Below are positions 17,027-26,722 of a DNA stretch of 64,000 nucleotides, piece by piece. Under the pieces are notes generated by a model. The model saw only the letters and a program-made list of their open reading frames with translations. It searched no databases and was not told the origin of the DNA. Position numbers and translations under genes: made by a program. Positions within the stretch are counted from its first letter, which is position 1, and each line of letters starts with the position of its first letter. Source of the DNA: Comamonas testosteroni TK102 (lineage in GTDB: Bacteria > Pseudomonadota > Gammaproteobacteria > Burkholderiales > Burkholderiaceae_C). The stretch lies in the NCBI RefSeq assembly GCF_000739375.1, contig NZ_CP006704.1, positions 3,224,001-3,288,000 on the forward strand, read 5' to 3'.

Positions 17027-17815
17027 ATGCGCATTTTGATCGTGAACGTGAATACCACCGAGTCGATGACCCATGCCATCGGCATGCAGGCTCAGAAAGT
17101 GGCTGCGCCAGGCACGGAGATAGTCGCTCTGACCCCGCGCTTTGGGGCCGAATCGGTTGAGGGGAATTTCGAGAGCTATCTTGCCGCGGTCGGAGTTATG
17201 GATGCGGTGATGAGCTATGGCCAATCCTTTGACGCCGTCATTCAAGCTGGCTACGGTGAGCATGGCCGCGAAGGCCTGCAGGAGTTGCTGGATGTTCCCG
17301 TGGTGGATATCACCGAGGCTGCGGCCACGGCTGCCATGTTCCTGGGCCACAAATACTCTGTGGTCACGACGCTGGATCGCGCTGTGCCATTGATCGAGGA
17401 TCGACTCAAGCTCGCAGGCCTGAACGACCGCTGCGCATCGGTTCGCGCCAGTGGCATGGCTGTGCTGGAGCTGGAGACCCAACCCGAGCGTGCGGTCGAA
17501 GCGATTGTTCGCCAGGCTGGCCTTGCCGTCAGCGAAGACCATGCGGAAGTCATTTGCCTTGGCTGTGGAGGTATGGCCGAACTGGATGCCAAGATCCGCG
17601 AACTCACCGGTGTGCCGGTAGTCGATGGTGTGGCTGCTGCCGTGGCCATTGCTGAGTCGCTCGTGCGTCTGGGCCTGAGCACATCCAAGGTGCGGACCTA
17701 CGCCCCGCCCCGCACCAAGCGTGTGACGGGCTTCCCCTTCACGGGTCACACCCCTACTGCCCGGATTTTTGCGAATGGTTCCAAGTCTCTTGCTCCAGTC
17801 AAGCAAGCGTCTTAA
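17027..17815 (+). CDS. Asp/Glu/hydantoin racemase family protein lacking one catalytic cysteine
   Basis: 262 residues. N-terminal MRILIVNVNTTESMTHAIG, the EGNFESY segment, PVVDITEAA near 91-99 and LGCGGM near 178-183 place it with hydantoin/allantoin racemases. Two cysteines normally act as acid and base; Cys180 is present, but the first, usually ACF(G/D)xPG, is replaced by Gly75 in QAGYGEHG. It may therefore be a non-racemising lyase/isomerase of the family or use another residue. It is co-transcribed with the NCS1 permease and probably acts on the imported ureide or hydantoin. A terminator lies 125 bases downstream. Confidence 0.82.
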   Translation: MRILIVNVNTTESMTHAIGMQAQKVAAPGTEIVALTPRFGAESVEGNFESYLAAVGVMDAVMSYGQSFDAVIQAGYGEHGREGLQELLDVPVVDITEAAATAAMFLGHKYSVVTTLDRAVPLIEDRLKLAGLNDRCASVRASGMAVLELETQPERAVEAIVRQAGLAVSEDHAEVICLGCGGMAELDAKIRELTGVPVVDGVAAAVAIAESLVRLGLSTSKVRTYAPPRTKRVTGFPFTGHTPTARIFANGSKSLAPVKQAS

Positions 17816-17940
17816 TGAACAGTCTTCATCGCCTCGAAGAATTCCGGGGTGAAGGGCCGAAACGGCTCTGAAAACAAGACCATGGCAAGGTCGATGTCTC
17901 AGGTCATTCGGCATGATCCGACCTTGCCGTACCAGCATAC

Positions 17941-17973
17941 AAAAAAGCGCTTCATTGAAGCGCCCTTTTTTTT
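17941..17973 (+). terminator. Rho-independent terminator of the permease-racemase operon
   Basis: GCGCTT and AAGCGC (with inner pairing) flank CATTG, with an A-run before and eight T after. It could work in both directions. Confidence 0.8.
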
Positions 17974-18206
17974 GGGGGGTAGCTCAGGAGCTTGCACAAA
18001 GCCGTTGAAAGGGCCGCTTCACGCAGTCATCAGCCCGGAGCCAGCCTCGTGTACTCGGGCAAAAGATGTCCCGAAGCCTGAAATCAAAGGCAGTGTGCCA
18101 CGGCGACACCAGGCAGATTGCCATTGCCATGAAGTCACCATTCAAGGTTAGCCCGACAGTTGCAGGGTTGATCGCATTACCGGCTCTAGCTGCCCAGTCC
18201 GTCCAG
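17974..18206. other. Short non-coding stretch
   Basis: Together with 17816-17940 this leaves about 390 bases without a gene. Apart from the terminator I see no conserved signal. Confidence 0.5.
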
Positions 18207-18440
18207 TCAAGGAAGACTCAAGTCCATACCGAGCATCCTGGCGAGGCCAAAGGTAAAGAGCAATACACCCAGCAGTGCGAGCATGAAGATGGCAACCAGC
18301 TTGGCACTCGTGCGTAGTAGCGCGCGCCTGTCCACGCCCTTCTTCCCTTGGTCGTAATGCCACTTGATGGCGAAGAACATGCATGTGCCGAAGATGAGCA
18401 CCTTGAACGTTACAAAGACTACAGGGACCCAATCGATCAT
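18207..18440 (-). CDS. Small two-helix membrane protein of unknown function
   Basis: 77 residues from MIDWVPVVFV. Two hydrophobic helices (about 5-22 and 48-70) flank a charged cytoplasmic-type loop (KWHYDQGKKGVDRRAL). The upstream open extension starts with GTG and has poor ribosome spacing, so the internal ATG after GGAAA is preferred. No family recognised. It is divergent from the MocR regulator, with about 160 bases between the two starts. Confidence 0.6.
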   Translation of the reverse strand: MIDWVPVVFVTFKVLIFGTCMFFAIKWHYDQGKKGVDRRALLRTSAKLVAIFMLALLGVLLFTFGLARMLGMDLSLP

Positions 18441-18600
18441 TTTGAGAATTTCCAGCCTATGACTGACACTGTCTGTTGTGGGGAACACCACCTCCCAGGC
18501 ATGAGAGGCAAAACGTCAGCGATTGCCATACAAGAGTGATTTCGCTGCCGTGTCGAGGCATATTACTTAAAAGCAATTTCCATACATTGAGACAGAATGT

Positions 18601-19998
18601 ATGTATATGAAAGCCATACAAGATGACCGTTTGCGCGCGTGGTTGCCGCGATTGTCCGCGCATGGAGGGCCGCGTTTTCTGCAGATTGCAGATGCCTTGC
18701 AGGCAGCCATGGCAGACGGATTCTTGAGTCCGGGTGACCGTCTACCTCCACAGCGCCAACTGGCAGCACAACTAGGCATCGACCTGACAACGGTCACGCG
18801 CGCGTATGACGAAGCCAGACGCCGCCACTTGCTGGAAGGCCGCGGCGCCCGAGGCACCTATGTCGCAGCACCGAAAGTGGAACTGACCACTGTCCTCGAC
18901 CTGGGCATGAATACCCCACCGCCGCCCGACGGTGTGGACTTTGAAGATATGTTGAAGCAAGGCCTGTCCCAGGTGCTGATGAGAGCAGATGCCAATCTGC
19001 TGATGACTTACCACCTGGGCGGAGGGAGCGACTCCGACCGCAAGGCGGGAGCCCGATGGCTTGAGCCCATGCTTGGACAGCGGGATCCAGAGCAGGTTGT
19101 TGTCTGCCCAGGCGCACAAGCGGCGATCGCTGCATTGATTCTTGCGCAGACCAAGCCTGGCGATGTGATCCTGGCGGAACCGATGGCTTATCCGGGCCTG
19201 CGCACCGCAGGGACACAGTTCGACCGACGCATCGTTGCAGTGGATGCGGATCAGCACGGCATGGTGCCCGAAGCGCTTGAGCAGGCGTGCCACAAGCACA
19301 AGCCTGGGCTGATCTATCTCAATCCGACATTGCAGAACCCGACAAGCATCACCATTCCTGAGCACCGCCGAAGGGAACTCGCCAGCATCGCGAAGCGCTG
19401 CAATGTACGCATCGTCGAAGATGACCCCTACTGGCTGCTTGCCGATGCCCCGCCGCCGCCTATTGCCTTCTTCGCTCCAGAGCAGGTGTGCTACATCTCG
19501 ACCCTGTCGAAATGCCTGACTCCGGGCTTGCGCGTGGCCTTCGTTCTCGTTCCTGATATGCACGAACGCGAACGCTTCCTCGCCACGCTCAGATCATTTG
19601 CGCTGATGGTCGCACCTCTGACGGCCGCACTGGCCACGCAGTGGATCTTCGATGGTTCAGCAGCTGAATTGATGGAAGGAGTACGCAAGGAGGCCCGCCT
19701 GCGCCACTGGATGGCCAGAGACATTCTAGCGGGACGCTACATCGGCGTCGGAGATGGCCTGCATGTATGGCTCGAATTGCCGAGCTACTGGAGCTCCTCG
19801 CAGCTCGCACATGCCGCTGGCAGCGAAGGCATAGCAGTCACGCCGGCGGAGGCATTCGCCACTGGCAACCGCTCCGTAAACGCCATTCGCATCTCTTTGG
19901 GCAGCATCAAGGACCGTGAACGCTTGCAAGCCGGTCTTCACCGGCTATCTCATCTGCTGGCGCGACAGCCCGACTCGTTGATTGCCGCCGTGGTCTAG
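18601..19998 (+). CDS. MocR-type regulator (GntR HTH fused to aminotransferase domain)
   Basis: 465 residues. A GntR winged helix (about 22-90: GDRLPPQRQLAAQLGIDLTT then VTRAYDEARRRHLLEGRGARG) is joined to a fold-type I PLP aminotransferase domain (about 110-450) with DDPYW and the cofactor lysine in STLSKCL (Lys304). MocR proteins use PLP, often with an amino acid or amine, to control transport and metabolism genes. The gene starts inside a run of ATG/GTATG repeats (ACAGAATGTATGTATATG); the exact start could be either of two in-frame ATGs. No obvious divergent target other than the small membrane protein. Confidence 0.9.
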   Translation: MYMKAIQDDRLRAWLPRLSAHGGPRFLQIADALQAAMADGFLSPGDRLPPQRQLAAQLGIDLTTVTRAYDEARRRHLLEGRGARGTYVAAPKVELTTVLDLGMNTPPPPDGVDFEDMLKQGLSQVLMRADANLLMTYHLGGGSDSDRKAGARWLEPMLGQRDPEQVVVCPGAQAAIAALILAQTKPGDVILAEPMAYPGLRTAGTQFDRRIVAVDADQHGMVPEALEQACHKHKPGLIYLNPTLQNPTSITIPEHRRRELASIAKRCNVRIVEDDPYWLLADAPPPPIAFFAPEQVCYISTLSKCLTPGLRVAFVLVPDMHERERFLATLRSFALMVAPLTAALATQWIFDGSAAELMEGVRKEARLRHWMARDILAGRYIGVGDGLHVWLELPSYWSSSQLAHAAGSEGIAVTPAEAFATGNRSVNAIRISLGSIKDRERLQAGLHRLSHLLARQPDSLIAAVV

Positions 19999-20331
19999 CG
20001 TCCAGCAAGCGGCTTTTCGCGTCGCAGACATGCGTCCTTACTGGCGATTCCGCAGCCTCCAGCGAGCGGATATCCAAAGTCATCGCGCTTCTGGCTCCGT
20101 GATTCCCACAGCCATGTCTTCGCCAAAGCCTTGCTCGTGAAAGTCTGCGCCTGTGTGTGCACAATACTGCCCTTATCTTTTGGGCGAGTCTGGGCCGTAT
20201 ATACGCTTGGGTCATCTACCCTTTCCTGGCTGAAATAGTCCCCATAGTGAAGGCACTGAGGGGCAAAATATTGGGGTTTCTGGGTGTTTTTCAGGGCGAT
20301 GTATGGTGCTGCAAGCCCACAGATTTCATCA
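19999..20331. other. Promoter-proximal gap before dusA
   Basis: 333 bases. A 114-codon minus-strand frame covers it but has no ribosome site or recognisable features. It presumably holds the dusA promoter; nothing else seen. Confidence 0.45.
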
Positions 20332-21366
20332 ATGAACAAAGAAAATATCCAAACGAATCAACCAGTTCACAGCATGTGGCGCATGTCGGTGGCCCCTATG
20401 ATGGACTGGACGGACAAGCATTGCCGCTACTTCCACCGTCTGCTCAGCCAGCACACCCTGCTCTATACCGAAATGGTGACCACCGGTGCTCTGGTGCATG
20501 GCGATGTGGCCCGCCATCTGCGTTTCGAAGCCGAGGAACATCCTGTGGCGCTGCAGCTGGGAGGCTCGGAGCCGGCCGATCTGGCGCACAGCGCGCGCCT
20601 GGGCGTGCAGTGGGGCTATGACGAGATCAATCTCAACTGCGGCTGCCCTAGCGAACGCGTGCAGCGCGGCGCTTTCGGCGCCTGTCTGATGAACGAGGCC
20701 GCACTGGTGGCCGATTGCGTCAAGGCCATGGCAGATGTGGTGTCCGTGCCGGTCACCGTCAAGCACCGAATCGGCATCGACAAAATCGAAAGCTATGATT
20801 TTGTGCGCGACTTCGTCGGGACCGTTGCCGACGCGGGTTGCCATGTGTTTGTGGTTCACGCTCGCAATGCCTGGCTCAAAGGCCTCTCCCCCAAGGAAAA
20901 CCGTGAGATTCCGCCGCTGCGCTATGAGGTCGTGGCACAGCTCAAGCGCGACTTTCCGGGCCTGACAATCGCCGTCAACGGCGGCATCAAGACCGATGAT
21001 GTGGTGCTGCAGCAACTGCAGCAGGTCGATGGAGTCATGGTGGGTCGCGAGGCCTATCACAATCCCTGGTGGATGGCGTCCTGGGATGCTCTCTACTATC
21101 AGGATGAGAGCAGAGAACGCACGCGCGAGGGAATTGAGGAGCAAATGGTGCTGTATATGGAGCGCGAAGCACGCGAGCATGGCACGCACTGGTATTCGAT
21201 TGCCCGGCATATGCTCGGTCTGCGCAACGGTCTTGCCGGTGCGCGCCGCTGGCGTCAGGTCTGGAGCGACCACCGCCTCAAGCCCCTGCCACCGCACGAG
21301 GTGATGAAACTGGCCCGCACCAAGCCGAACGAGATCCAGCAGGAAGCCGCAGAGCAGATGCTATGA
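20332..21366 (+). CDS. dusA: tRNA-dihydrouridine synthase A
   Basis: 344 residues. FMN-dependent reduction of U20/U20a in tRNA D-loops. SVAPMMDWTDKHCRYFHRLL, YTEMVTTGA, LQLGGSEP and the active-site NLNCGCPSERV (Cys105) are all DusA signatures; VNGGI and GREAY follow near 215-230. Start placed at MNKENIQ, since the upstream 16-codon extension is not conserved-looking. A strong terminator follows at once. Confidence 0.95.
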   Translation: MNKENIQTNQPVHSMWRMSVAPMMDWTDKHCRYFHRLLSQHTLLYTEMVTTGALVHGDVARHLRFEAEEHPVALQLGGSEPADLAHSARLGVQWGYDEINLNCGCPSERVQRGAFGACLMNEAALVADCVKAMADVVSVPVTVKHRIGIDKIESYDFVRDFVGTVADAGCHVFVVHARNAWLKGLSPKENREIPPLRYEVVAQLKRDFPGLTIAVNGGIKTDDVVLQQLQQVDGVMVGREAYHNPWWMASWDALYYQDESRERTREGIEEQMVLYMEREAREHGTHWYSIARHMLGLRNGLAGARRWRQVWSDHRLKPLPPHEVMKLARTKPNEIQQEAAEQML

Positions 21367-21375
21367 GCCTGCATG

Positions 21376-21401
21376 AAAAGCTGACTTCAGTCAGCTTTTT
21401 T
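21376..21401 (+). terminator. Rho-independent terminator of dusA
   Basis: AAAAGCTGACT pairs with AGTCAGCTTTTT around TC; T-run present. Confidence 0.85.
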
Positions 21402-21501
21402 ACTTTCAGACACCGCGAAATTCGGCCTTCGTTGCGCAATCCCCGCAGATCCGGAGCTTGAAGGGAATTCACTACTTCGCATGTCAAACTCTGCTGTTAT
21501 A

Positions 21502-21512
21502 TTGCACTGCAA
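21502..21512. promoter_or_regulatory. Palindrome TTGCACTGCAA before phaZ
   Basis: A perfect inverted repeat 24 bases before the phaZ start. Its TGC/GCA halves resemble the sites described for the PHA-responsive repressor PhaR, which would couple depolymerase expression to granule status. Identification as a PhaR site is inference. Confidence 0.4.
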
Positions 21513-21535
21513 CATAACCCGCAAAAGTGCCTCCG

Positions 21536-22969
21536 ATGCTCTATCAGATCTACGAAATGCAGCGCGCAATGGTCGAGCCATTTGCAGACTTTGCCCAGGC
21601 CGCGTCCAAGTTCTACAACAATCCTCGTTCGGTCTTCAGCCAGGTGCCCTTGGCCCAGCGCATGGCTGCGGGCTTCAACCTGATGTATCGCCTGGGCAAG
21701 GACTACGAAAAGCCCGAGTTCGATCTGCATAACGTCGAGGTCAACGGCGTGGATGTCACCATCCGCGAACGTGTGGAGATCGACAAGCCGTTTTGCGAAC
21801 TGCGCCGCTTCAAGCGCTTCTCCGACGACCCTGAGACGCTGGATCTCATGCTCAGCCAGCCTGTGGTGCTGATCGTGGCCCCACTCTCCGGCCACTACGC
21901 CACCTTGCTGCGCGACACCGTGCAAAGCATGCTGGGAGGCCACAAGGTCTATATCACCGATTGGAAAAACGCCCGCATCGTGCCGCTGTCCGAGGGCGAA
22001 TTCCATCTGGACGACTATGTGAACTATGTGCAGGAGTTCATTCGCTATCTGCAAGGGCGTTATGGTCAGTGCCATGTGGTCAGCGTCTGCCAGCCAACGG
22101 TGCCGGTGCTGGCGGCGGTTTCGCTGATGGCCAGCCGTGGCGAAGTCACGCCGCTGTCCATGACCATGATGGGCGGGCCCATCGATGCGCGCCGCTCGCC
22201 AACGGCTGTGAACAATCTGGCCGAAACCCGCAGCTACGAATGGTTCGAGAACAACGTCATTTACGAAGTACCGAACAATTACCCCGGCGCCGGCCGCCGT
22301 GTCTACCCGGGCTTTTTGCAGTACTCGGGCTTTGTGGCCATGAATCCCGACCGCCACGCCAACAGCCACTACGACTATTTCAAAGACCTGATCAAGGGCG
22401 ACGAGGCCAGCGCCGAACATCACCGCAAGTTCTATGACGAGTACAACGCGGTACTGGACATGGACGCCGACTACTACCTGGAAACCATCGCCACCGTGTT
22501 TCAGGAATACAAGCTGGTCAAGGGCACCTGGGAAGTCAGGAACGAGCAAGGCAAGCCCGAGCTGGTGCGCCCGCAGGACATCAGGAACACGGCCTTGCTG
22601 ACGGTTGAAGGCGAGCTGGACGATATTTCGGGTGCCGGCCAGACCCGTGCCGCCCATGATCTGTGTGCCGGCATCGCTGCCGAGGCACGCCAGCATATCG
22701 AAGTGCAAGGCGCGGGCCATTACGGCATCTTCAGCGGCAGCCGCTGGCGCAAGACCGTCTACCCTCAGGTGCGTGACTTCATCCTGTCCCACCAGCCAGC
22801 CAGCGCCACGGCCGCCAGCGCCGCTGGTCATCTGAGCAGCGTCAGCGATGATGGGCCCGAGCTGGAAAGCAATGAAGCCCATGCCGACAAGCCTGTCAAG
22901 ACTGCGAAAACAGGTGAAAATAGTGCTCCTGCCCAGAAAGGACGCGGCTCCCACCGCGCCAGGGCGTAA
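21536..22969 (+). CDS. phaZ: Intracellular polyhydroxyalkanoate depolymerase
   Basis: 477 residues. Granule-associated thioesterase-like hydrolase that mobilises [14 protein letters not shown] matches the start of Ralstonia PhaZa1; [20 protein letters not shown] holds the active-site Cys185 (Cys183 in the Ralstonia enzyme), and [16 protein letters not shown] and [14 protein letters not shown] (catalytic His) follow. A 50-residue Ala/Ser/Lys-rich tail beyond DFILSHQ is extra to the family core. A GTG three codons upstream is also open; the ATG is preferred by homology. It probably works with phaC/phaA/phaB 20 kb away. Confidence 0.93.
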   Translation: MLYQIYEMQRAMVEPFADFAQAASKFYNNPRSVFSQVPLAQRMAAGFNLMYRLGKDYEKPEFDLHNVEVNGVDVTIRERVEIDKPFCELRRFKRFSDDPETLDLMLSQPVVLIVAPLSGHYATLLRDTVQSMLGGHKVYITDWKNARIVPLSEGEFHLDDYVNYVQEFIRYLQGRYGQCHVVSVCQPTVPVLAAVSLMASRGEVTPLSMTMMGGPIDARRSPTAVNNLAETRSYEWFENNVIYEVPNNYPGAGRRVYPGFLQYSGFVAMNPDRHANSHYDYFKDLIKGDEASAEHHRKFYDEYNAVLDMDADYYLETIATVFQEYKLVKGTWEVRNEQGKPELVRPQDIRNTALLTVEGELDDISGAGQTRAAHDLCAGIAAEARQHIEVQGAGHYGIFSGSRWRKTVYPQVRDFILSHQPASATAASAAGHLSSVSDDGPELESNEAHADKPVKTAKTGENSAPAQKGRGSHRARA

Positions 22970-22986
22970 AGGCTCACCAGACCAGA

Positions 22987-23661
22987 ATGAACTCATCCCT
23001 GTCCGCAGCCTCTTCGCTTCAAGCATTGGCTGCGAACATTGATGCAGCCCTGCCCCAGACACAGTGCACGCGCTGCGGTTATCCCGACTGCGCGTCCTAT
23101 GCCCAGGCCATTGCAAGTGGAGAAGCCGCCATCAACCAATGCCCCCCCGGCGGCCAGGAGGGCGTACGCCGACTGGCGTCCATCACCGGCAGGCCAGAGT
23201 TGCCGCTCAATCCCGAGAACGGCCTGGAGGCACCCCGCGCCCTGGCAGTGATCGACGAAGCATGGTGCATAGGCTGCACGCTGTGCATCAAGGCCTGCCC
23301 TACCGATGCGATTCTGGGTGCCAACAAGCGCATGCATACCGTGATTGCCGACCATTGCACGGGCTGCGAACTGTGCATTCCCGTCTGCCCGGTCGACTGC
23401 ATAGAACTGATCAATGCCAGTGCTGACACCACAGGCTGGTCTGCCTGGAGCGCTGCGCAGGCGGAACATGCCCGCAGCCGCTATGGCTCACATCTGCAGC
23501 GCACGGGCCGCAAGGCCAACGCGCCGGTGCGCACCACGGCGCAGCCCGCGGCAACAGGAACCGGCGCTCAAGCCGTCACGACGGCAGCGCCAGCTCAGGA
23601 CAAAAAGGCGGCGATTGCCGCCATTCTCGCCAAGGCCAAGGCTCAGCGCGCCCAGAATTGA
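22987..23661 (+). CDS. RnfB-like soluble ferredoxin (two 4Fe-4S plus Fe-S N-domain)
   Basis: 224 residues. An N-terminal PF04060-type motif ([13 protein letters not shown] and the following QCPPGG) is followed by two ferredoxin motifs, [12 protein letters not shown] and [12 protein letters not shown] (about 95-140). The C-terminus is Ala/Thr/Gln-rich low complexity ending in [12 protein letters not shown]. True RnfB has an N-terminal membrane anchor and sits in rnfABCDGE; here the anchor and the other subunits are absent, as is common in Comamonadaceae. It is probably an electron carrier of unknown partner. It starts 17 bases after phaZ and may be co-transcribed. Confidence 0.85.
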   Translation: MNSSLSAASSLQALAANIDAALPQTQCTRCGYPDCASYAQAIASGEAAINQCPPGGQEGVRRLASITGRPELPLNPENGLEAPRALAVIDEAWCIGCTLCIKACPTDAILGANKRMHTVIADHCTGCELCIPVCPVDCIELINASADTTGWSAWSAAQAEHARSRYGSHLQRTGRKANAPVRTTAQPAATGTGAQAVTTAAPAQDKKAAIAAILAKAKAQRAQN

Positions 23662-23722
23662 TACCAAATAAGCCTCTATCACTTATATATAAAGCGCCAG
23701 ATGCTCTTAATTCAATAGTATC
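23661..23722 (-). repeat. Dispersed repeat, copy B
   Basis: On the minus strand: CATCTGGCGCTTTATATATA then AGTGATAGAGGCTTATTTGG. It aligns with copies A and G in the GCGCTT...AGGC part. It sits right at the 3' end of the ferredoxin gene, overlapping its stop codon. Confidence 0.7.
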
Positions 23723-23754
23723 CTCTGGGACTGCAAAGGTCTCTCGGGGTTTCA

Positions 23755-25248
23755 CTAGGCGCCGACCAGGCTCTTGTAGACGCCACAACCCCAGTAAAGG
23801 CCTGCGTGCTTGCAGACATAGGACATCTTGGTCTGCACCTGCTGATTGCTGGGGTTGATGTAGTCGTATTCCACCCAGCCCGGGCGAAGTTCGGCCTGGG
23901 CCATGATATCGGCCATCAGGCGGTCGCCGTCGATACCGGGTACGTCCTGCACACGCAGACCCACTTTGGCCGGATTGCCGCCGAAGGCCCGGTACTCCCC
24001 TTCGGAGGACAGGGCAAACACATACATATCGCGGTCGTGAAACGGCTGCGCAGGATCGGAGACGACCTGCAGCAGGCTGGCGACACTCGAGGAGCTTCTG
24101 GCTTGCCGCATGGTCGCATTCACCAGCGCCACGGCCTCCTCGGCCGTGCCCTGCTGCAACCTGAAGCGCGACACTGCGTCCGACAGATGCTGGGCACGCA
24201 GCTGCAACTCCTGCGCCTGCTGCAACGCCTGGCTCACCATCTGGGCGTTGTGCTGGGTGATTTCATCGATCTGGTGCACGGCATTGCTGATTTCCTGAAG
24301 CCCTGTGCTCTGGCTGCTGGCCGAGTCCGAGAGCTCCCCCATATGACTCACCACGTCGTGGACGGCCCGCGTCACACCCTGGATTTCCTCGACTGCGCCG
24401 CGCAGCAGCTGCGTGCTCCGGCCGACCTGCTGCACGGTTTCGCCTATCAGTTGCCGAATCTCCTTGGCTGCCTCGGCGCTGCGCTGGGCCAGCGTACGCA
24501 CCTCACTGGCCACCACGGCAAAACCGCGCCCCTGCTCGCCGGCCCTGGCGGCTTCCACCGCCGCGTTGAGCGCGAGAATATTGGTCTGAAAGGCAATACC
24601 GTCGATCACCCCGATGATTTCCCGCATGCGCCCTGCATTGCGCTCGATCAGTTCCACCGACTGCACCGCATGCTGCATGGCTCGGGCCCCCTGGTCGGCA
24701 GCCGAGCGCACTCCGTCGGCGCGGCCATGGGCCGCCTTGCTCACCTCGGCATTGTGCTGAACCGCCGCCGTGAGCTGCTCGACACTGACCACGGTCTGCG
24801 CCAGATTGCTTGCCTGCGTCTCGGTACGCTCGGACAGGGCCTGATGGTCCTTGACCATACTCTGCCCGGCCTGGGCCACCAGGGCCGCGTTGCTGCGGAC
24901 ATCGGCCACCATGGCCGACAGCGCATGCACCATGGACCCGGTGAGGCTTGATGCCTCCGGTCCATGGCCGGGCTTAGCGCCAGCGCTCATGCTCAGGTCT
25001 CCTTGGGCGACCTTTTCCAGCGCCAGCTGCATGTCCTGCCACTGCTGCTGCCAGCGTTTGTGAAGAGCGCCTAGCCACAGCAGCACTCCCAGGGCCCACA
25101 ATGACAACCAGCCCAGCTGCAAAGTTGCGCTGAGCCCCAGCACGGGCAAAACAGGCCCGGCGAGCAGCCATGGCAGCCCCAGCCACAGCAATCCGGAATT
25201 CCTCACTCGTACGTGGTTTTTTTTGTCGGGCAAGATGCGCTTTTGCAT
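23755..25248 (-). CDS. Methyl-accepting chemotaxis protein with C-terminal cache-like domain
   Basis: 497 residues from [10 protein letters not shown] (good GGAGA site; longer starts are open). Two adjacent N-terminal transmembrane helices (about 20-60) with almost no periplasmic loop, a short HAMP-like linker, then a methyl-accepting domain with the invariant hairpin [21 protein letters not shown]. After the coiled coil a 110-residue domain ends the protein ([20 protein letters not shown]...[12 protein letters not shown]), resembling a single cache sensor but placed at the cytoplasmic end. It would sense something inside the cell. Start and domain order are clear; the ligand is unknown. Confidence 0.88.
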   Translation of the reverse strand: MQKRILPDKKNHVRVRNSGLLWLGLPWLLAGPVLPVLGLSATLQLGWLSLWALGVLLWLGALHKRWQQQWQDMQLALEKVAQGDLSMSAGAKPGHGPEASSLTGSMVHALSAMVADVRSNAALVAQAGQSMVKDHQALSERTETQASNLAQTVVSVEQLTAAVQHNAEVSKAAHGRADGVRSAADQGARAMQHAVQSVELIERNAGRMREIIGVIDGIAFQTNILALNAAVEAARAGEQGRGFAVVASEVRTLAQRSAEAAKEIRQLIGETVQQVGRSTQLLRGAVEEIQGVTRAVHDVVSHMGELSDSASSQSTGLQEISNAVHQIDEITQHNAQMVSQALQQAQELQLRAQHLSDAVSRFRLQQGTAEEAVALVNATMRQARSSSSVASLLQVVSDPAQPFHDRDMYVFALSSEGEYRAFGGNPAKVGLRVQDVPGIDGDRLMADIMAQAELRPGWVEYDYINPSNQQVQTKMSYVCKHAGLYWGCGVYKSLVGA

Positions 25249-25437
25249 TGCCAGTCTCCATTCGTTTTTTGTTGTTGACTTCGTTTGCTGACTTCGCAGC
25301 TTGTTCACGGTAGCCACTTGCTCTGTCATCCAGCTTACGTAACAAATTGCAATTTCCAGAGCCTGCAAACCCGCAAATTCGAAACCATGAGCACTGTTTT
25401 CTCATGCGAAAATGGCATCAGCCCATAATGTGTCACT

Positions 25438-26643
25438 ATGAATCCCCTGCTCTCGCGCTTACAGCCTTATCCGTTTGAACGTCTTCGCCAACTGTTTGCC
25501 TCTGCTCAACCGCCTGAGGGCCTGCGCCCCATCAGTCTGGGCATTGGAGAGCCGCGTCATGCCACGCCAGCGTTCATTGAAAAAGCACTGAGCAGCGAAC
25601 TGCAGGGTCTGTCCGTCTACCCTGCCACCGCCGGTCTGCCGGCCTTGCGCCAGGCCTGCGCCCAATGGGCCAACCGACGCTATGGCATCGAACTGGATGC
25701 CGCGACCCAGGTTCTGCCCATCAATGGCTCGCGTGAAGCCCTGTTTGCCTTCACCCAAGTGGTGGTGGACAGCACCCGGACCGGTGCGCGCGTAATCTGC
25801 CCCAACCCCTTCTACCAAATCTACGAAGGTGCGACGCTGCTGGCTGGGGCTACCCCGTATTACGCCGCCAGCGATGCCGCGCGCAACTTCGCCGTGAACT
25901 GGGACGCCGTGCCCGAGGAGGTATGGCAGAACACGCAGATGATTTTTGTCTGCTCGCCCGGCAATCCCACCGGCGCCGTGATGCCGCTGGGCGAATGGGA
26001 AAAGCTGTTTGCGCTGTCCGACAAGCACGGCTTTGTGATTGCCAGCGACGAGTGCTACAGCGAGATCTACTTCCAGGAAGAAGCTCCGCTGGGCGGTCTG
26101 GAAGCCGCTCAGAAGCTGGGACGCCATGATTTCAAGAATCTGGTGATGTTCACCAGCCTGTCCAAGCGCAGCAATGTGCCAGGATTGCGTAGCGGCTTTG
26201 TGGCGGGCGATGCGGCCCTGCTCAAGTCCTTCCTGCTCTACCGAACCTATCACGGCGGTGCCATGAGCCCTGTGGTGCAGACGGCATCGGTCGCTGCCTG
26301 GGGCGACGAAGCCCATGTGCAGGAAAATCGCCGCCTGTACCGCGAGAAGTTTGCCCAGGTCACGCCCGTGCTGCCCAAGGTCATGGATGTCAAGCTGCCC
26401 GATGCCAGCTTCTACCTCTGGGCCGGCATTCCGCCGGAATTGGGCATGGATGATGCACAATTCGCCAAAGAGCTGTATATTCATACAGGCGTGACGGTTT
26501 TGCCGGGAAGCTATCTGGCACGCGAGGCCCATGGATTCAACCCCGGAGCCAACCGCATCCGAATGGCTCTGGTGGCCGAAACGGCAGAATGCCTTGAAGC
26601 AGCTCAGCGTATTGCCCAGTTCATCGAGTCCCGCACACGCTGA
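25438..26643 (+). CDS. dapC: Succinyldiaminopimelate transaminase
   Basis: 401 residues, fold-type I aminotransferase. It converts N-succinyl-2-amino-6-ketopimelate with glutamate to succinyl-LL-DAP in lysine/peptidoglycan synthesis. Opening [30 protein letters not shown] near 170, [10 protein letters not shown] near 200 and the PLP lysine in [15 protein letters not shown] (Lys243) are DapC signatures. It starts the dapC-dapD-pilU-dapE-prmB cluster and is divergent from the chemoreceptor. Confidence 0.94.
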   Translation: MNPLLSRLQPYPFERLRQLFASAQPPEGLRPISLGIGEPRHATPAFIEKALSSELQGLSVYPATAGLPALRQACAQWANRRYGIELDAATQVLPINGSREALFAFTQVVVDSTRTGARVICPNPFYQIYEGATLLAGATPYYAASDAARNFAVNWDAVPEEVWQNTQMIFVCSPGNPTGAVMPLGEWEKLFALSDKHGFVIASDECYSEIYFQEEAPLGGLEAAQKLGRHDFKNLVMFTSLSKRSNVPGLRSGFVAGDAALLKSFLLYRTYHGGAMSPVVQTASVAAWGDEAHVQENRRLYREKFAQVTPVLPKVMDVKLPDASFYLWAGIPPELGMDDAQFAKELYIHTGVTVLPGSYLAREAHGFNPGANRIRMALVAETAECLEAAQRIAQFIESRTR

Positions 26644-26722
26644 TTTCCACCCAAGGTCTGCCTTGCGCAGGCCTCATGACCCAACGATTCACCTCAACTT
26701 TCGATCTTTGACCGAAAACATC

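Noticed and set aside
21497..23116. 539-codon minus-strand frame over phaZ
   Set aside because: Antisense to phaZ, which has a verified active-site motif.
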